Part shown: piece after piece, positions 44,601 to 55,301 of the stretch
How positions within the stretch are numbered: the first letter of the stretch is position 1
Layout of the letters: each line of letters begins with the position of its first letter
NCBI GenBank assembly: GCA_002049455.2
Contig: KV918815.1
Span: forward strand, 62,001-126,000
From: Porphyra umbilicalis
Lineage: Eukaryota > Rhodophyta > Bangiophyceae > Bangiales > Bangiaceae
Direction of reading: 5' to 3'
DNA: 64,000 nucleotides
Program-made: the position numbers and the translations under genes
The notes under the pieces: model-generated
What the model was told of the DNA's origin: nothing
What the model saw: only the letters and a program-made list of their open reading frames with translations
Databases searched by the model: none

Positions 44601-46640
44601 TCACCAACCCCCGGAGCGAGAACCAAAGTCAGGGTTATAACCCTGACCGGGATCATCATCGCGCGAGTAATACCCCGGCCCCGAGAAGGTCGGGGGTGTC
44701 GCCGAGGGACCAGTCGCCGTCCCATAAGGGACAGGAATAGCGACACCAGAGCCCGCCCCATAAGGGGATGGGGTAGCCGATCCCGAGCCCGCCCCATAAT
44801 GGGACGGGGTAGCCGATCCCGAGCCCGCCCCATAAGGGGGCGGGGCTACCGAACCCAACGTCGCCCCATAAGGGGACGGAACAGAAGAGCCAGGCCCCAC
44901 CCCGTAGTGGGGTGGGGAAGGGGACGGCGGACGCTGTAGCGCCGCCGACGAAAGACCACCCCCGGCCGGAGCCGGGGGTGACGCCATGTTGCGAATAGCC
45001 CATCCCGCCAAGACGGTATTGGTCTCGGCCACGGCCGCGCCATACTCCTCCGCCAAGAGGCGGCGGATTGAGACGACTGTACTCAAGGAGTACAGCACAT
45101 CCGCTTCTCGGTCACCCATAGGGCGTGACACAATAACGGCCATCTCGTTGCGAAGCCGCACCAAGGTGCGGCTTAGGGCCATCATCAAGGTGTGATCCAC
45201 CCCGTTGGTAAGGATCGGGGGAAGCTCCCCTAGGGAGCGGGCCAAGCCATCCCACACCGCGCGCCGCATAGGCCGCGGGGTCCCCAATTGGGCGGCCCCG
45301 TCCCACGAGAACCAGGGAAGGGCCGCCAACGGCGGACCCGAACGTCCCCCAATAAGGGGGACCGACCCTCCTCCGGGGTAGGCACGGCGCGATCGGCCAA
45401 AGCGTACACCCCCAAGGGGGGTGTAAGGACGAGAGACCGCCCCCCCAAGGGGCGAGGCCGGATACGGCACCCCCGCGAAGCTCGCGGGGGGCGACGCCGG
45501 CTGTGCCGCCGGGGGAGCCAAAAGGGCCGCCGGACCGTAACGGTTCGGCCCGGCAGTGGCTAGGTCCCGATCAAGGGGACGAAGACGCAGTTCGTGAGTG
45601 ACATCCCTCCCATAAGGGAGGGTGGAGTCACCAAGGCCCTCCATGAGGACCAAGACCCCGTCATCGTCAAGTACCTTGGCACACCGGAAGACCCCTCGGG
45701 GGCTCCCATCATGCAGGAGCCACGACTCCTTCCCATGCTCCTCCACAAGGCGGAGGAGCTCTAACCCGGCCTCCAAGAGGGGCCGAGCGGACGGATCGGC
45801 CGAGCACAGTCGCTCGGCCGTGAGCTCAACAAAAGCCGTCCGCAGGACCAGAGGGAGACGCCACAGATGGCCATGATGCCGGATGCTGCCGACGAAGACG
45901 TTGGCCACCTCGGCGGCCCAAAGGGTCGCCAACATAATATGGTAGGGTCCCCCGAGGACCTCTCCCATCAGCTTGCTGCCACGCAGCGCCACCATCTGTG
46001 GCATCCGCGCGGCCATACCGCGCGGCACCTCGACCGACGCCCACCAAAGGGGGGCGATCGGATACAGGGCCTTGCGCCGAGATACCGGAACTTCTCGGAC
46101 CTCCCGCTGCTCATGGAGCACCAGGACGCCCAGGGTAGTCCGAATCGTCCACTCCCCCAGGGCGCCGGGTACAAAGTACCCGCGGTCCTCCTCCCCCAAC
46201 TTGGGGGGGGTGCCAGGGTAGTAGTCCCACGAGAAGTAGGGCTTATCGCCTACCTCCGGGGGGAGGTCACGCTCCGCCAAATGGCGAAGCACCTGACACA
46301 CCCGCCAGTCCTCCTGGCGGCGGAGAAAAGGGAAGTTCGTTGCCGTCCCCTCGGGAACGGCGTACAACGGGCCATAGTTGGCCCGGATGGTCGTCCATAG
46401 ACGGACCATGCGGCGGCCCTCAAGGACCGCATACCGTTGTTCCACCAGGGACCCCCCGAGGTCCCAGGGGAACCGGCGAAAAGCGTCGTCGATGACGGCG
46501 GGAGTCGGCCAAGAAGCCGACAGGAGGGAGGCCAGGGTGCCGTCAATCTCCTCCTCCTCGCTGAGGACGTCACCAGGGGCACCGCCCCGACTGTCGACCG
46601 CCATGGCGGCCGCACCGTGGGCCGCATCGGCCGACGCCAT
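44601..46640 (-). CDS. Long antisense ORF between pol and 3' LTR of gypsy-2, unknown function
   Basis: On the strand opposite to gag-pol an uninterrupted frame runs to a stop at 44601. It is open from 47090, inside the LTR. The first internal Met that begins a convincing protein is at 46640 (MASADAAHGAAAM), giving 679 residues. After an acidic start (VLSEEEEIDGTLASLL) comes a globular-looking region rich in Trp, Tyr, Leu and Arg: PAVIDDAFRRFPWDLGG, RRQEDWRVCQVLRHLAERD, ALYPIAPLWWASVEVPRGM, GPYHIMLATLWAAEVANVF. A Pro-rich linker and a helical block (NGVDHTLMMALSRTLVRLRN) follow, and the tail is a 12-residue repeat (PYGAGSGSATPS). It converges tail to tail with pol, 130 bp apart. No family recognised. 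Antisense genes are known in a few plant gypsy elements (Grande, for example); homology to those is not claimed. It is plausibly coding because it is long, has non-biased composition and is open in a young element. Confidence 0.6.
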   Translation of the reverse strand: MASADAAHGAAAMAVDSRGGAPGDVLSEEEEIDGTLASLLSASWPTPAVIDDAFRRFPWDLGGSLVEQRYAVLEGRRMVRLWTTIRANYGPLYAVPEGTATNFPFLRRQEDWRVCQVLRHLAERDLPPEVGDKPYFSWDYYPGTPPKLGEEDRGYFVPGALGEWTIRTTLGVLVLHEQREVREVPVSRRKALYPIAPLWWASVEVPRGMAARMPQMVALRGSKLMGEVLGGPYHIMLATLWAAEVANVFVGSIRHHGHLWRLPLVLRTAFVELTAERLCSADPSARPLLEAGLELLRLVEEHGKESWLLHDGSPRGVFRCAKVLDDDGVLVLMEGLGDSTLPYGRDVTHELRLRPLDRDLATAGPNRYGPAALLAPPAAQPASPPASFAGVPYPASPLGGAVSRPYTPLGGVRFGRSRRAYPGGGSVPLIGGRSGPPLAALPWFSWDGAAQLGTPRPMRRAVWDGLARSLGELPPILTNGVDHTLMMALSRTLVRLRNEMAVIVSRPMGDREADVLYSLSTVVSIRRLLAEEYGAAVAETNTVLAGWAIRNMASPPAPAGGGLSSAALQRPPSPSPPHYGVGPGSSVPSPYGATLGSVAPPPYGAGSGSATPSHYGAGSGSATPSPYGAGSGVAIPVPYGTATGPSATPPTFSGPGYYSRDDDPGQGYNPDFGSRSGGW
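44721..44936. repeat. 36-bp tandem repeat coding the tail of the antisense ORF
   Basis: The motif CCCATAAGGGGACGGGG recurs every 36 bp (44721, 44757, 44793, 44829, 44865, about 44901). In the antisense frame this yields the repeated 12-residue unit P-Y-G-A-G-S-G-S-A-T-P-S. Length is kept in multiples of three. Confidence 0.88.
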
Positions 46641-47011
46641 TGGACTCCGCGAGACGGGGCCCCCAAGAAGTCCGAAGAGCCCCACCCGTGGGCGGGGCAC
46701 GAGGTCGACGAGGAGGGGGGAAGAACCCCGGACACGCGCTCTCGGCGCTGTCCCACCTCGTGACGACGTGGGTGCCCGCGGGACACCCAGTAGTCCGGTC
46801 CCCCCAACGAGGGGGACCGTTTTGTATGCCCTGGGGGGGCTCACCGAGGCCCTCGTGGGGCCCGAGTCCGGGGGCGGCCCGCCAGGATGTCCCACAGAGG
46901 GGCCCTGGAGAGGCAAGGCCGGACGAACCGCCGGGGGCTCCCCCTGGCCAGTGTGTGGGCTGTTGGACACAGCCCCGGGTCTGCGAGACGCAGGCCCTAA
47001 GGTGGGGAATA

Positions 47012-47779
47012 TGTGGGGGAAACCCCCTCTCCCCTGATGACGCGATCCCCCCGGTATGAGCCGGGGGAGGGGTCGCGAGCACCCACGCAATGCCCCTCGA
47101 GGGAGCGGTGTGCGGCGCCCCTTCGGGGCGTTTGCCAGGTGGCTCTCAGGGCCACCCCCGGGTCTGACATCCCCCTTGCCCGAAGGCAGGGGGGGACAGG
47201 GCCTGACGCGAACGAGGGGCCACGCGACCCCTCGATCCGGGCCCCCTAGAGGGGCCTGGAAGCTTGTGGAAGCTCCTCTGGCTGGGGAGAAGCCCGGGAC
47301 CGAGATTAGATCTCAGCCACTATCGATATCCCACGAGGACTTCGATCGGAGAGTTGAAAATCTGGGGATAAGTCCCTAGTGATGTATTGGGCAATTTCAG
47401 TCCAAGCTGGCTTAAATCCTGGGACCACATCTCTCTTCCAGTGGAAGGGGGTCCCTTGATCCGTGGCAGGGGCCACCAGGACCCCTCATCAGGGACCGTG
47501 GCCCGTCGGGCCCCGGCCCCCCTACGACCGTCTTTTCCTGGGTCGGGATTGTGCACGTCCTGCGTCTTGTTTCTGAGGGTATATGAGTGTATGCTTTGGG
47601 GTCATCGTGCGTACTCGAATAAATCAGCGTTGCGTTTGCGTTAGTTCCGGCGTTCTGGTGCGCTCCGCGCCCTGTGATCCAGGCGTTTGTGTTCTTTCTC
47701 CTTTGTGTCGCTCCGCATCCTGTGCTGGGTTTTCTGACGGGGCCGTGCCCCGTCGGCTTTGTGGGCAGAAACCACTACA
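47012..47779 (+). repeat. 3' LTR of gypsy-2
   Basis: 768 bp, starting TGTGGGGGAAACC and ending ACCACTACA, followed by CTCGT, the second half of the target duplication. About seven differences from the 5' copy. Confidence 0.96.
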
Positions 47780-47784
47780 CTCGT

Positions 47785-50200
47785 GTAAGGATGCAGCCCT
47801 GTTTTCGTTCAAGTACACTGCTCATGTGAGCCAGGGTTCGCAGCAGGGTAGGGGTGAAACCATTACCAAATGAAAGTCCCACACGTTACAAACGTGGCAG
47901 CCATAAATGGGTTCGGGTTCGAACTCGATGTGGTGTTGTTGGCTGTTCTCAAACCGCAGTGCGCGACCACGCTGCCGCGGAGCGCGCCATCCCTGACTAG
48001 AGCAGATCAAGATCAGCCCCCCCGCACCGCCGCCGCCCGTGCTGCCCCACGGGGCCCGTGCCCGCCGCCCTCCGTGCGGCCGACGCGAGGGCGGCTGCGC
48101 CGGCCGACGTGCGCCGACAGTCGGGAGGCGGCCGCCGCGAGCGGCGGCGCCGCAGTCGCCCCACACGGGCCCGTGCCGACGACGGCGCGCGCGGCACACG
48201 GGCGAAGGGACGCTGCCGCGCACTGCGCCACGGCGGGGAGGGGATGGGAGGGGGGTGCCGTTAAGGGGGGCGCGCGCACGTCCCCCGTCGGCCCCTTGCT
48301 GGCGCCGCGCGGCCCGCCGGGTGGCGGAGGAGGCGGGGTGGCGGCCACGCGCGGATCCGCGGGTGCCCTCGTTCGCATGCGGCCGCGGGAGCCATTGCGT
48401 TGCACCCCCTTGCCGCGCCGACCACCGCGCCGTCACGGGGCGGGCCAAGTGCCGCGCCGCGGTGGCGGCCGTTGCGGCGGCGCGCCGCTGGGCGGGCGGC
48501 GGCGGGACGGGCCACGCCAGGCGCGATGGCGGCGGTCGGTGGAGCAGCGCACAGATGGGTAAGCGGGCGGCGGCGGGACGGGCGGCGTCGGCCGACGCGG
48601 TGAGGGCAAGTCGGGCCACCCCACCGGAAATGCAGGCACCTCGTAAGCGCCGCGCGGGCGTCCAATCCAGTAGGGCGCTGCAGCAGGAATGAGCATAGTA
48701 CTGAAGACGCGTTCGCGGAAATACCCTGGACTTGTATACAACGTGCGAAGCAGCCGCCGACGACCAGCCTACGCGAACCACCCCCCTCGCGCGGCCGCGA
48801 ATCCTCGGCAAACAAGCCACCGCCAATAAGCACCGACGCCGGCGGCGCTCACGCCGCGGCCGTCCCCGCTGCGGCTCTCCGCCCCAGAGACAAGCAGAAG
48901 AACATCTTCGCACCTCCAGACACGCACGCCGCCGCCGGCCGTCCGTCGCACCCGTCCCGGTCGTCATGGCCGCGGCAGGTGGGCGCCGCCACCGCTGCCG
49001 CAGGCAGTCCGCCGTCAAACTCCGCGCTGCCGTCCGCCGCCGCCGCGTCGGCAGCAGTGGCCACGCCAGCTTTTGGCCGCAGCGGCGACGGTGGGGCCAT
49101 GGACCACAGCCCGCCGCCGCCGCCGCCTCAGTCGCAGCCTCCACCCTCCGCAGTCGCGGCGATAGCGGGCGTGACGGCGGCGGCAGCCGCGGCAGGAGAG
49201 GCGGCGCTGGCGCTGCCGGCGCCCTTCCCCGCTCATATCGGCGGCAGAGCTCGTTTCCCATCAGACAGTGGCGAGAGCGAGGAGTAAGGAGGCACCGCAA
49301 CGGGCAGGGCCGCCGTCAGCGCTGCCGCCGCGTCGACACGGGCGCGGTGCCCCCTTGGACCATGCCATATCGCGCGCGACGAGCTGTACAGCCGCCGGCG
49401 GGGACACCCACACGCGCGCGCGGGGGGGTGGGTGGGGCTGGTCGTCTCGTCGGTGCGGCGGCCGACCGCGCCCCGGCTGTGTTGGTCGCGGGCGGTCGCG
49501 CACGGAAGCGCGCACGGGGGGGGCGTCGGGTGTGTGCGGCCGCCGCGGTGGTGACCCCGACGACAGCGGTGGTGCGGCCGTTGGCAGCTCTCGCGCGCCG
49601 TCCGGGAGCCGTCTTCTCCAGGACGATGGGTCGCGAGCGTCTGCTCGAACCTTCGAACAGAATGGGCCTTGGTTGTCCCGTGGAGCGCCATCGCCGGACT
49701 TAACGATAAAATACAGTCGACGCCTTTGACCAGATCGACGTTTCCGGGGGTCTGAACGCACCACCCTCGTTCTGAGGCAACTGACCCAAACATTCTACGA
49801 AAAGCGACGTGCAGCGTCCGTATGACCGCGGCTGACATGCTACAAACGAGAAAAGCGACAGAATGTGCTGGACGCATGTTGCGCATCGAACCATGCCCGA
49901 AGAACCCGCAGCCGTGACGGATACACTGCGTACCGCCCGAAATGGTGTGCATACGGCGCCAACCGCAAGTACTCCTGCGCGTGCACTGGAGATAAAAGAA
50001 ATTTTGAGTATGGACCCCATGCGCATGTTGATACAGTCTTTCTCCATTCCTGTAGGTTCCTTTGCTATCCACCCCTGGATAAGAACGAGACAGCTTTGCA
50101 CTGCCAGGAAGGGCCATTTCGCCATCTTCCGCACGAAAAAAAGAGGGCTACTTAGGAGTATGTCTGGCGACGAAAAGGGTGGAGCACTGAAGAAAGACTG
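47785..50200. other. GC-rich low-complexity region, no supported gene
   Basis: From about 48000 to 49620 the sequence is extremely rich in CCG/CGG triplets, and long Arg/Ala/Pro frames stay open on both strands at once (for example 47822-49300 minus, 48732-49703 plus). None has a recognisable domain or a balanced composition. From 49720 the base composition returns to normal without a gene. Confidence 0.5.
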
Positions 50201-50603
50201 TATTGCTGATCATCGAATTTTGTCCTGGGGGACAGAAACAGAGACTGACTCTGAACAAGAGCACTCAATTGGATTGAAACGACAGTAGAAGGGCACCGCA
50301 GCCAATAGAAGGCCCGCATCCTGTACCAAGACCTTGCATCCAGCAGAACTGACTGTTTGTTGCTGCTTGATCCGCTTTTTTTAGCACGGAGCAAGCTGCC
50401 CACGCGAGATCTTCAGAATTTCTACTGTCTCCTCGCCACAAATGCAGAAAAGATGAAGAGCTGACGTTGATTTCCTGGCTGCATGGGCACATGGAATCAA
50501 TCAGGAGCGCCAAGTCAGTCCCAGGGGCGCATCTGATTGGTGGAGAGGGTCGGTCCGCAAGTCAGTGTCTGTCCACCAGGACAATATTTGGGGATCAGCA
50601 ATA
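50201..50603. repeat. TA-flanked inverted repeat, candidate Tc1/mariner-type MITE
   Basis: The left arm (50203 to about 50252: TTGCTGATCATCGAATTTTG, then TCCTGGGGGACAG, then GACTGAC) recurs as its near-complement at about 50552-50601 (reverse strand TTGCTGATCCCCAAATATTG, TCCTGGTGGACAG, CACTGAC). TA dinucleotides stand directly outside both arms (50201-50202 and 50602-50603). About 300 bp lie between. TA duplications are typical for the Tc1/mariner superfamily. The ends do not start with CAGT, so the family call is open. Confidence 0.6.
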
Positions 50604-50723
50604 TGTACCCTAGACTCAAGTCCAAGGAAATATAACATCTCCAACTGTGTGCACGTGGTCGATGAAAAAGGCCGCTGAGCTCGGTGAAGACCCCACGCTG
50701 CTCCCGATGATCCGCCGCAGCTC

Positions 50724-51657
50724 TTGTTGGCTGCCCGTTGTGGCGAGGATTCGGATAACTCCGTGTCCGAGGACGTGGACAATGCGTCGGTGGACCGTGT
50801 CGACGAGAAGGACACTCTCCTGCGTCTCTTCCGTGCTCAGTTGGGGGGGAGGGACTGTCATTCGTGGGCGGTGGAGAACATTGTGCACGTCGAGGCAATG
50901 CGCAAAGCTGTTGACACGCTAATGCGAAATCTCGCGTCGTTGCGCCGGTCCTTTCCGGGTGGAGAGCCCATGTCAATGTAAAAGCAATGTCGTGCCCTGC
51001 ACCACGGGCTCTTCTTGATGCTGTTCACCGCGGTCTTTAGTTGAAAGAGCTCCTGTACCTTGCAGTTTGTGCTGCCACGCCGCCCATTCGGTACATGCGT
51101 CTGCGTTCGAGTCCGTACTTGTGGCGAATGAGGATGCCCAGTCGCCCCGGCTGTACCTGCCCGATGACGGGCGTCGCCAAAATGCGGTGGCCCTTGAATC
51201 ATGGGTGTCGCGCGGATCGGGCAGCACGTCGACGGTATTGTGCAACACGGCCGGGCCTGTCGTGCGTTTTGCGCCGCCATATCTCTCACATACGGGTATT
51301 GACACTAGGACACGTCCCCCGGAAGAAAAAAAAACATGGTTTGTCTCTCTTCTTGTGTGGTGCATGCAGTCGTACGTGGAACGGGTACATTCATCCGTCA
51401 CAAATTGCCTTTATTGTGTTCACTCAGACGATTGCAGAAATACTCTCAGCACGGGGTGGCCAGTGGGGGGTAGGGTTGCGCAACACGCCCAAGGCGTGTT
51501 CACGGACACGCCCAGCGCAGTGCACCTCGTTGCTGGATCAACCACGAGCCTCGTTTTCCCCCAAATCGCTGGTAAAAGCTCGTTGAAAACGGGCTCCTGC
51601 TCGCAAGCTAGGAGTGTTTGCTGGTATCCCGACGGAGAAACTCATTGTGGCGCGTAA
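50724..51657 (+). other. Two weak hypothetical ORFs
   Basis: A plus-strand frame 50724-50981 encodes 85 residues, including the regular stretches SEDVDNASVDRVDEKDTLLR and AMRKAVDTLMRNLASLRRSF, whose composition looks protein-like. A second frame, 51067-51657, encodes VLVANEDAQSPRLYLPDDGR followed by less convincing sequence. They could be pieces of one decayed gene or of a transposon. No family recognised. A short hairpin AACACGCCCAAGGCGTGTT lies at about 51481-51499. Confidence 0.3.
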
Positions 51658-51950
51658 GCGACGAGATTAGGGCGTGATTAAGATGTGGTCCGCTCAAGTT
51701 CTTACAAGTGCGACTTGATACACTAAACGGGAGCGGTGCTCAGTACCAGATCTGTTCCGAGTACGGCAAGAATTACGTAGAAGGACACCATCGTGCGGCC
51801 CTCTAGGAGAGGACAGTTGCGCCGACTCCGGGACGGTGAGTGGGAAGAGCGCAGGCCGTGTTAGCAGCCTGACGACTCTCTACCGGCGTTAACCGCTCTG
51901 GCCGCCGCCGCTGCCGACACCCTTTCGCGGCCTCCTGTTCCTGCGGGGGC

Positions 51951-52130
51951 AAGCGAGCACCCCTTTCTCGTACCAATAGAATAAATAGGACGTGGCCTCG
52001 CAAGCGAGGGTGCAGTACCGGCTCACTCATTTCCTGCACTGCCCAACCCCCCCCCCCCCCCGCAAGCACCCGTCTCTCGTACCAATTGAAGAAGTGCAGT
52101 CTTGGCTCACTCCTTTGCCTGCGCTGACCT
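51951..52130. repeat. Tandem duplication, about 109-bp period, with C run
   Basis: The phrase CTCGTACCAAT recurs at about 51967 and 52076, each preceded by AAGC-AGCACCC-like sequence and followed by GGCTCACTC. A 15-base C run lies at 52047-52061 between the copies. Confidence 0.65.
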
Positions 52131-53867
52131 CCCCGCTGCCCTCCCTCGCCCCCCCCTTAACACGGCAACCGCGCCCAGTGCACAGTTCCCAGCTATGCCC
52201 AGTGCACGGCGGCGCCGGTAAGGCCGGCGGGGGGGGGTGAGCATCGAGGACGGGGGGCAGCGGGAGGGGGGGGGTGGGCAGTGGCAGGAGGCGGAGGGGG
52301 CAGTCATCCGACGCCACACACGTGGCAGCCGAACCGGGGGATAGCCGCCGGTGCCAGCCGCAGGGGACGGGGCTGCAGATGGTGAGCGGGGAGTACAGAG
52401 CTGCTTGGCTACCACTGGAAAGGGATGAGGGAGGCGCCACAGTCACAGAGGGCGCGTGTGCCCAATGTGTAGTGGAGAGGACGTGGCGGCGCCAGGCAGG
52501 CAAACGCCGGCAGCGACCAAGACTGGGCAACCACGCCAAGCCAGCCGACCCGTGAATCGATGCGGATCGCGCCGTAGCCCCCGCGGCTGTGTGGCCGCCG
52601 GGAAGCCTCTTTTCCGCTCGGGATGCACCGTTCGTTGGCACTCGTCGAAGAACTTAATGGAATTGGAAATCTTATCTCCCCAGCCATTGCCGACCGCCGT
52701 TTGTGGAAGGGCAGACGTTGCTCCTGCGGCTGGAAGTAAGTGTGACAAAGTCGGGCAGATCGGCAGATAACTGTGGCAAGAGGGTACTTTCCCATCACCT
52801 TCAGACACGCGCACGACTTAATACGTACCCGTTGAACACGGTGTCTCAGTGAAGCGTGCAAGAAAACCGAGAGAGCCTCGTTGGAAGGATGAGAGGACTC
52901 GCACGCACTTGTTGAGCACATGTGTACGTTTGCACATGCGCATTTCGACCATGTCGCTCAAGACCACAGGAAGCGTCTCTCAAAGAGGCTTCTCACGCAT
53001 CCAAGAAGTCATTGAAGAATGCAGTCATGCAAACGTACGCATGTTTCAACACGATTTTGCCAAACTTTCGCCTCGTACAGGTGCTTCCGAGGGGTCGAGC
53101 CACCTGATTGGATCGGTCAACCAATTCTGGCTTTCTATTGGCGGTTGCAGTGGCCGGCTGTGCGGTAGGAAACCATAGCACTTACTGCCTCCACGTCCTA
53201 AGGTTTTCCTGCGGAAGTGGATGTGGACCAATCAGCGTATGACACCTACCCAACAGCCGAGATGCCCTTGAGTCCACTCCCAGTGTGAAGGCATGTCTCT
53301 GATCTGTCTTTGGCACTCATGCGCATGAGATGACATCTGACGAGCCCAGTTCGAAGAAGATACGGTTTACTGCCCGAGCCAATAGCGGTCGGATGGCTTC
53401 CCTTCATATCATTGGGCTCAACTCAGAGCGCTGATCACGATGATGTCAAAAACATACGGTCCACCCAAGACTATGAACAAACGAACCCAGAGTAATTGGG
53501 TTGCCCTCGTTGAGGGCAGAGCTCGTGCTGTCCGGTCCTGCAGACCGCACATCATGGTTGTATGCAGACCCTCCTTTACAATATAGTTGTTGACGTCCAG
53601 GGCCGGCCCTCGAGGTGCTTGGAAACATAAGGGGCGAAAGGACAGGCGGCAGGATGGCGGCACAGCGATCAAGAGCACAGTGCGGGATGATCCGGCGACG
53701 AGCGGACGTGGCGGCAAGGAAGACGGGCTGCAAAATCGGCGCTCCGACAAGAGAGTGTCGATCAGAGCCACTGGAGGCCACACCAGAATCGCGGCGCTTT
53801 CAGGCTACTTCTGCAATGGCGTCTTGCTTTGCAAATCCAAGAGAGCCACCTTGACTAGGCGTGAGGC
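52131..53867. other. No gene seen
   Basis: Open frames overlap on both strands and are Pro/Arg/Ala-rich until about 52560. From there to 53867 the sequence is less GC-rich, with short frames only. No domain or transposon end recognised. Confidence 0.4.
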
Positions 53868-54297
53868 CTGGACTGCGCCTGCCCCCTTATCACCCCCCAC
53901 CGCCCCAAGTTGGGCGCAGCGACCGCGCGCAACGACTACGGGGGTTGAACGCCCCCGCGATGACCCGTGGGTGATCTTGCCTGAGCGCCGGCTTCTGTTG
54001 CGGCGGCCCGTCGGCCTACCATCTACCGGCGCGGTTAGAGGTGCGCTGCGCGGCGGAGTGAAGGCCTGTCCCGTCGGCGTCGCGCGACGCCGGCGAGCCG
54101 CTGCCGCTACGGTGCCGGCGGCGGCACCCTTTTTTTCCCCACCTTACGTTTCCCCCGCGTCGGCAACATGGCTGTACGTGCCCCCGTGCGCGCTAGCGGC
54201 TCTGGAGTCGGCCGGCGTGCCTGGTGTCGATGCGTCGCCATGCACGCCACCGCCCGGAAGGCCAGGGTATTGCACGCACGTGCCTGGAACTGATCGC
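53868..54297 (+). repeat. Pogo-like non-autonomous element, copy A (ends lost)
   Basis: This stretch aligns with the middle and right part of the copies at 55302 and 58330: CGCGATGACCC, GCGCGCCGGCTTCTGTTGCGG-like sequence, CGGTTAGAGG, then a GCC-rich block and CCGGAAGGCCAGGGTATTGC before GTGCCTGGAA. It lacks the first 170 bp and both terminal repeats. It forms most of a long open frame (53587-54543) that I therefore do not take as a gene. Confidence 0.75.
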
Positions 54298-55301
54298 ATG
54301 TGGAAATCGCCGATCTCAGCGTTTCTTCATATGAAACCGATTGATTTGGTGCATACAAACTCGGGCTGTCGCGCTTCCCCTCCAGACCAGGCGGAATGGG
54401 AACGTAGGCGCAAGCTCTGCGAGGGGACAACGCCCCTCGCATGGTTGCTAAAGAAAGACCGCGAAAGAAGTGAACAAGGAAAGCCTATTCTTGTAGGACC
54501 AACGTCGGTCCTCGCCTCCCCCCCCCCCCAGAAAGCCAGCTAGCGGCGATTTTTTCTTGCACTGACTGGAAATAGGCTCCCTGTTGACACCACCGTGGTC
54601 CTTTACTGCCGCTCTTCACGTCAGAGAATGACCGGGAGGATCAAGGGAGTCCATGTACATTTCCTAATAAGGCTCTTTTCGCACTGGGGGCTGCCGGAGT
54701 TTCACCCAGCAGGTACTGCGACTGGGCCAAGAACAGGTGGTGGGGGATGTTACGAGTTGACCTTTGTCCAGCCTCGCCCCCCCTTCCCCTTCCTTTTTTT
54801 GCCCCTAATATCTTCATACGCCTTTCCACCATCAATAAGGCCACCAAGTCGTCGTTTTTGTGCTTTCTTTTGCAACCTTTGACACCCCTGTGTGCCCGAG
54901 CGCTCACTGCCTCAAAAGGGGGACTGTCCCACAAGAAAAAACCGGAAAGATGTCAGAGTGAGTCTCACATTGACGTGCTACGGTCTTCCTGACGTCTTCT
55001 TGTGTGCTTCGACATACCTGGGCGCAGGCGACGCGACTTTCCACGCCCAGGCAGCGGCCTCTTTCCCACGCTGTGGTACTCCTCCTGGGCGCAAAAAAGT
55101 TTGCCAAAATCACGCACTTACAAACTTTTGACCCTGAGTTGAAGCTCCATATGCTGGCCCACGACTAAACCGTCACCGCTGAGCTCATTTCTGAAGGCAA
55201 AATTGCTATCCGGCCAGCGGTTTCCTCAGTGCACGGCGATGAAAAGTAGGATTATTTGATCATCTGGGGATCAATTGATTAGAATGGTAGAATAGACACT
55301 A
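54298..55301. other. No gene seen
   Basis: The frame ending at 54543 contains MKPIDLVHTNSGC and KLCEGTTPLAWLLKKDRERS, which could be a short exon, but nothing supports it further. The rest is without coding signal and becomes AT-richer near 55200. Confidence 0.35.

Larger units (their letters stand above)
37200..47779 (+). mobile_element. Ty3/gypsy chromovirus, nearly whole (gypsy-2), 10.6 kb
   Basis: Two 768-bp LTRs (37200-37967, 47012-47779) with TG…CA ends enclose gag, protease, reverse transcriptase, RNase H, integrase and a C-terminal chromodomain, in gypsy order. The element is flanked by the exact 5-bp target duplication CTCGT (37195-37199, 47780-47784). A primer-binding-like TGGTGGATCAGCTGG follows the 5' LTR, and a purine tract (AAGGTGGGGAA) precedes the 3' LTR. 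The LTRs differ at only about 7 positions, so insertion was recent. Pol looks whole. The gag side carries a hAT-type MITE and about one other break. Between pol and the 3' LTR lie 2.5 kb with a long antisense frame, unusual for a chromovirus. A solo LTR of the same family is at 14813. Confidence 0.97.

Noticed and set aside
44721-44936. CRISPR-like array (36-bp period)
   Set aside because: Contiguous units without spacers, encoding the tail of the antisense frame.
47822-49703. Very long overlapping open frames on both strands (up to 492 codons)
   Set aside because: They lie in a CCG/CGG-rich stretch, are dominated by Arg, Ala and Pro, overlap each other on opposite strands and show no domain. 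GC bias alone explains them.
53587-54543. Plus-strand frame of 318 codons
   Set aside because: Its central half is copy A of the pogo-like repeat, whose relatives at 55302 and 58330 do not keep the frame.
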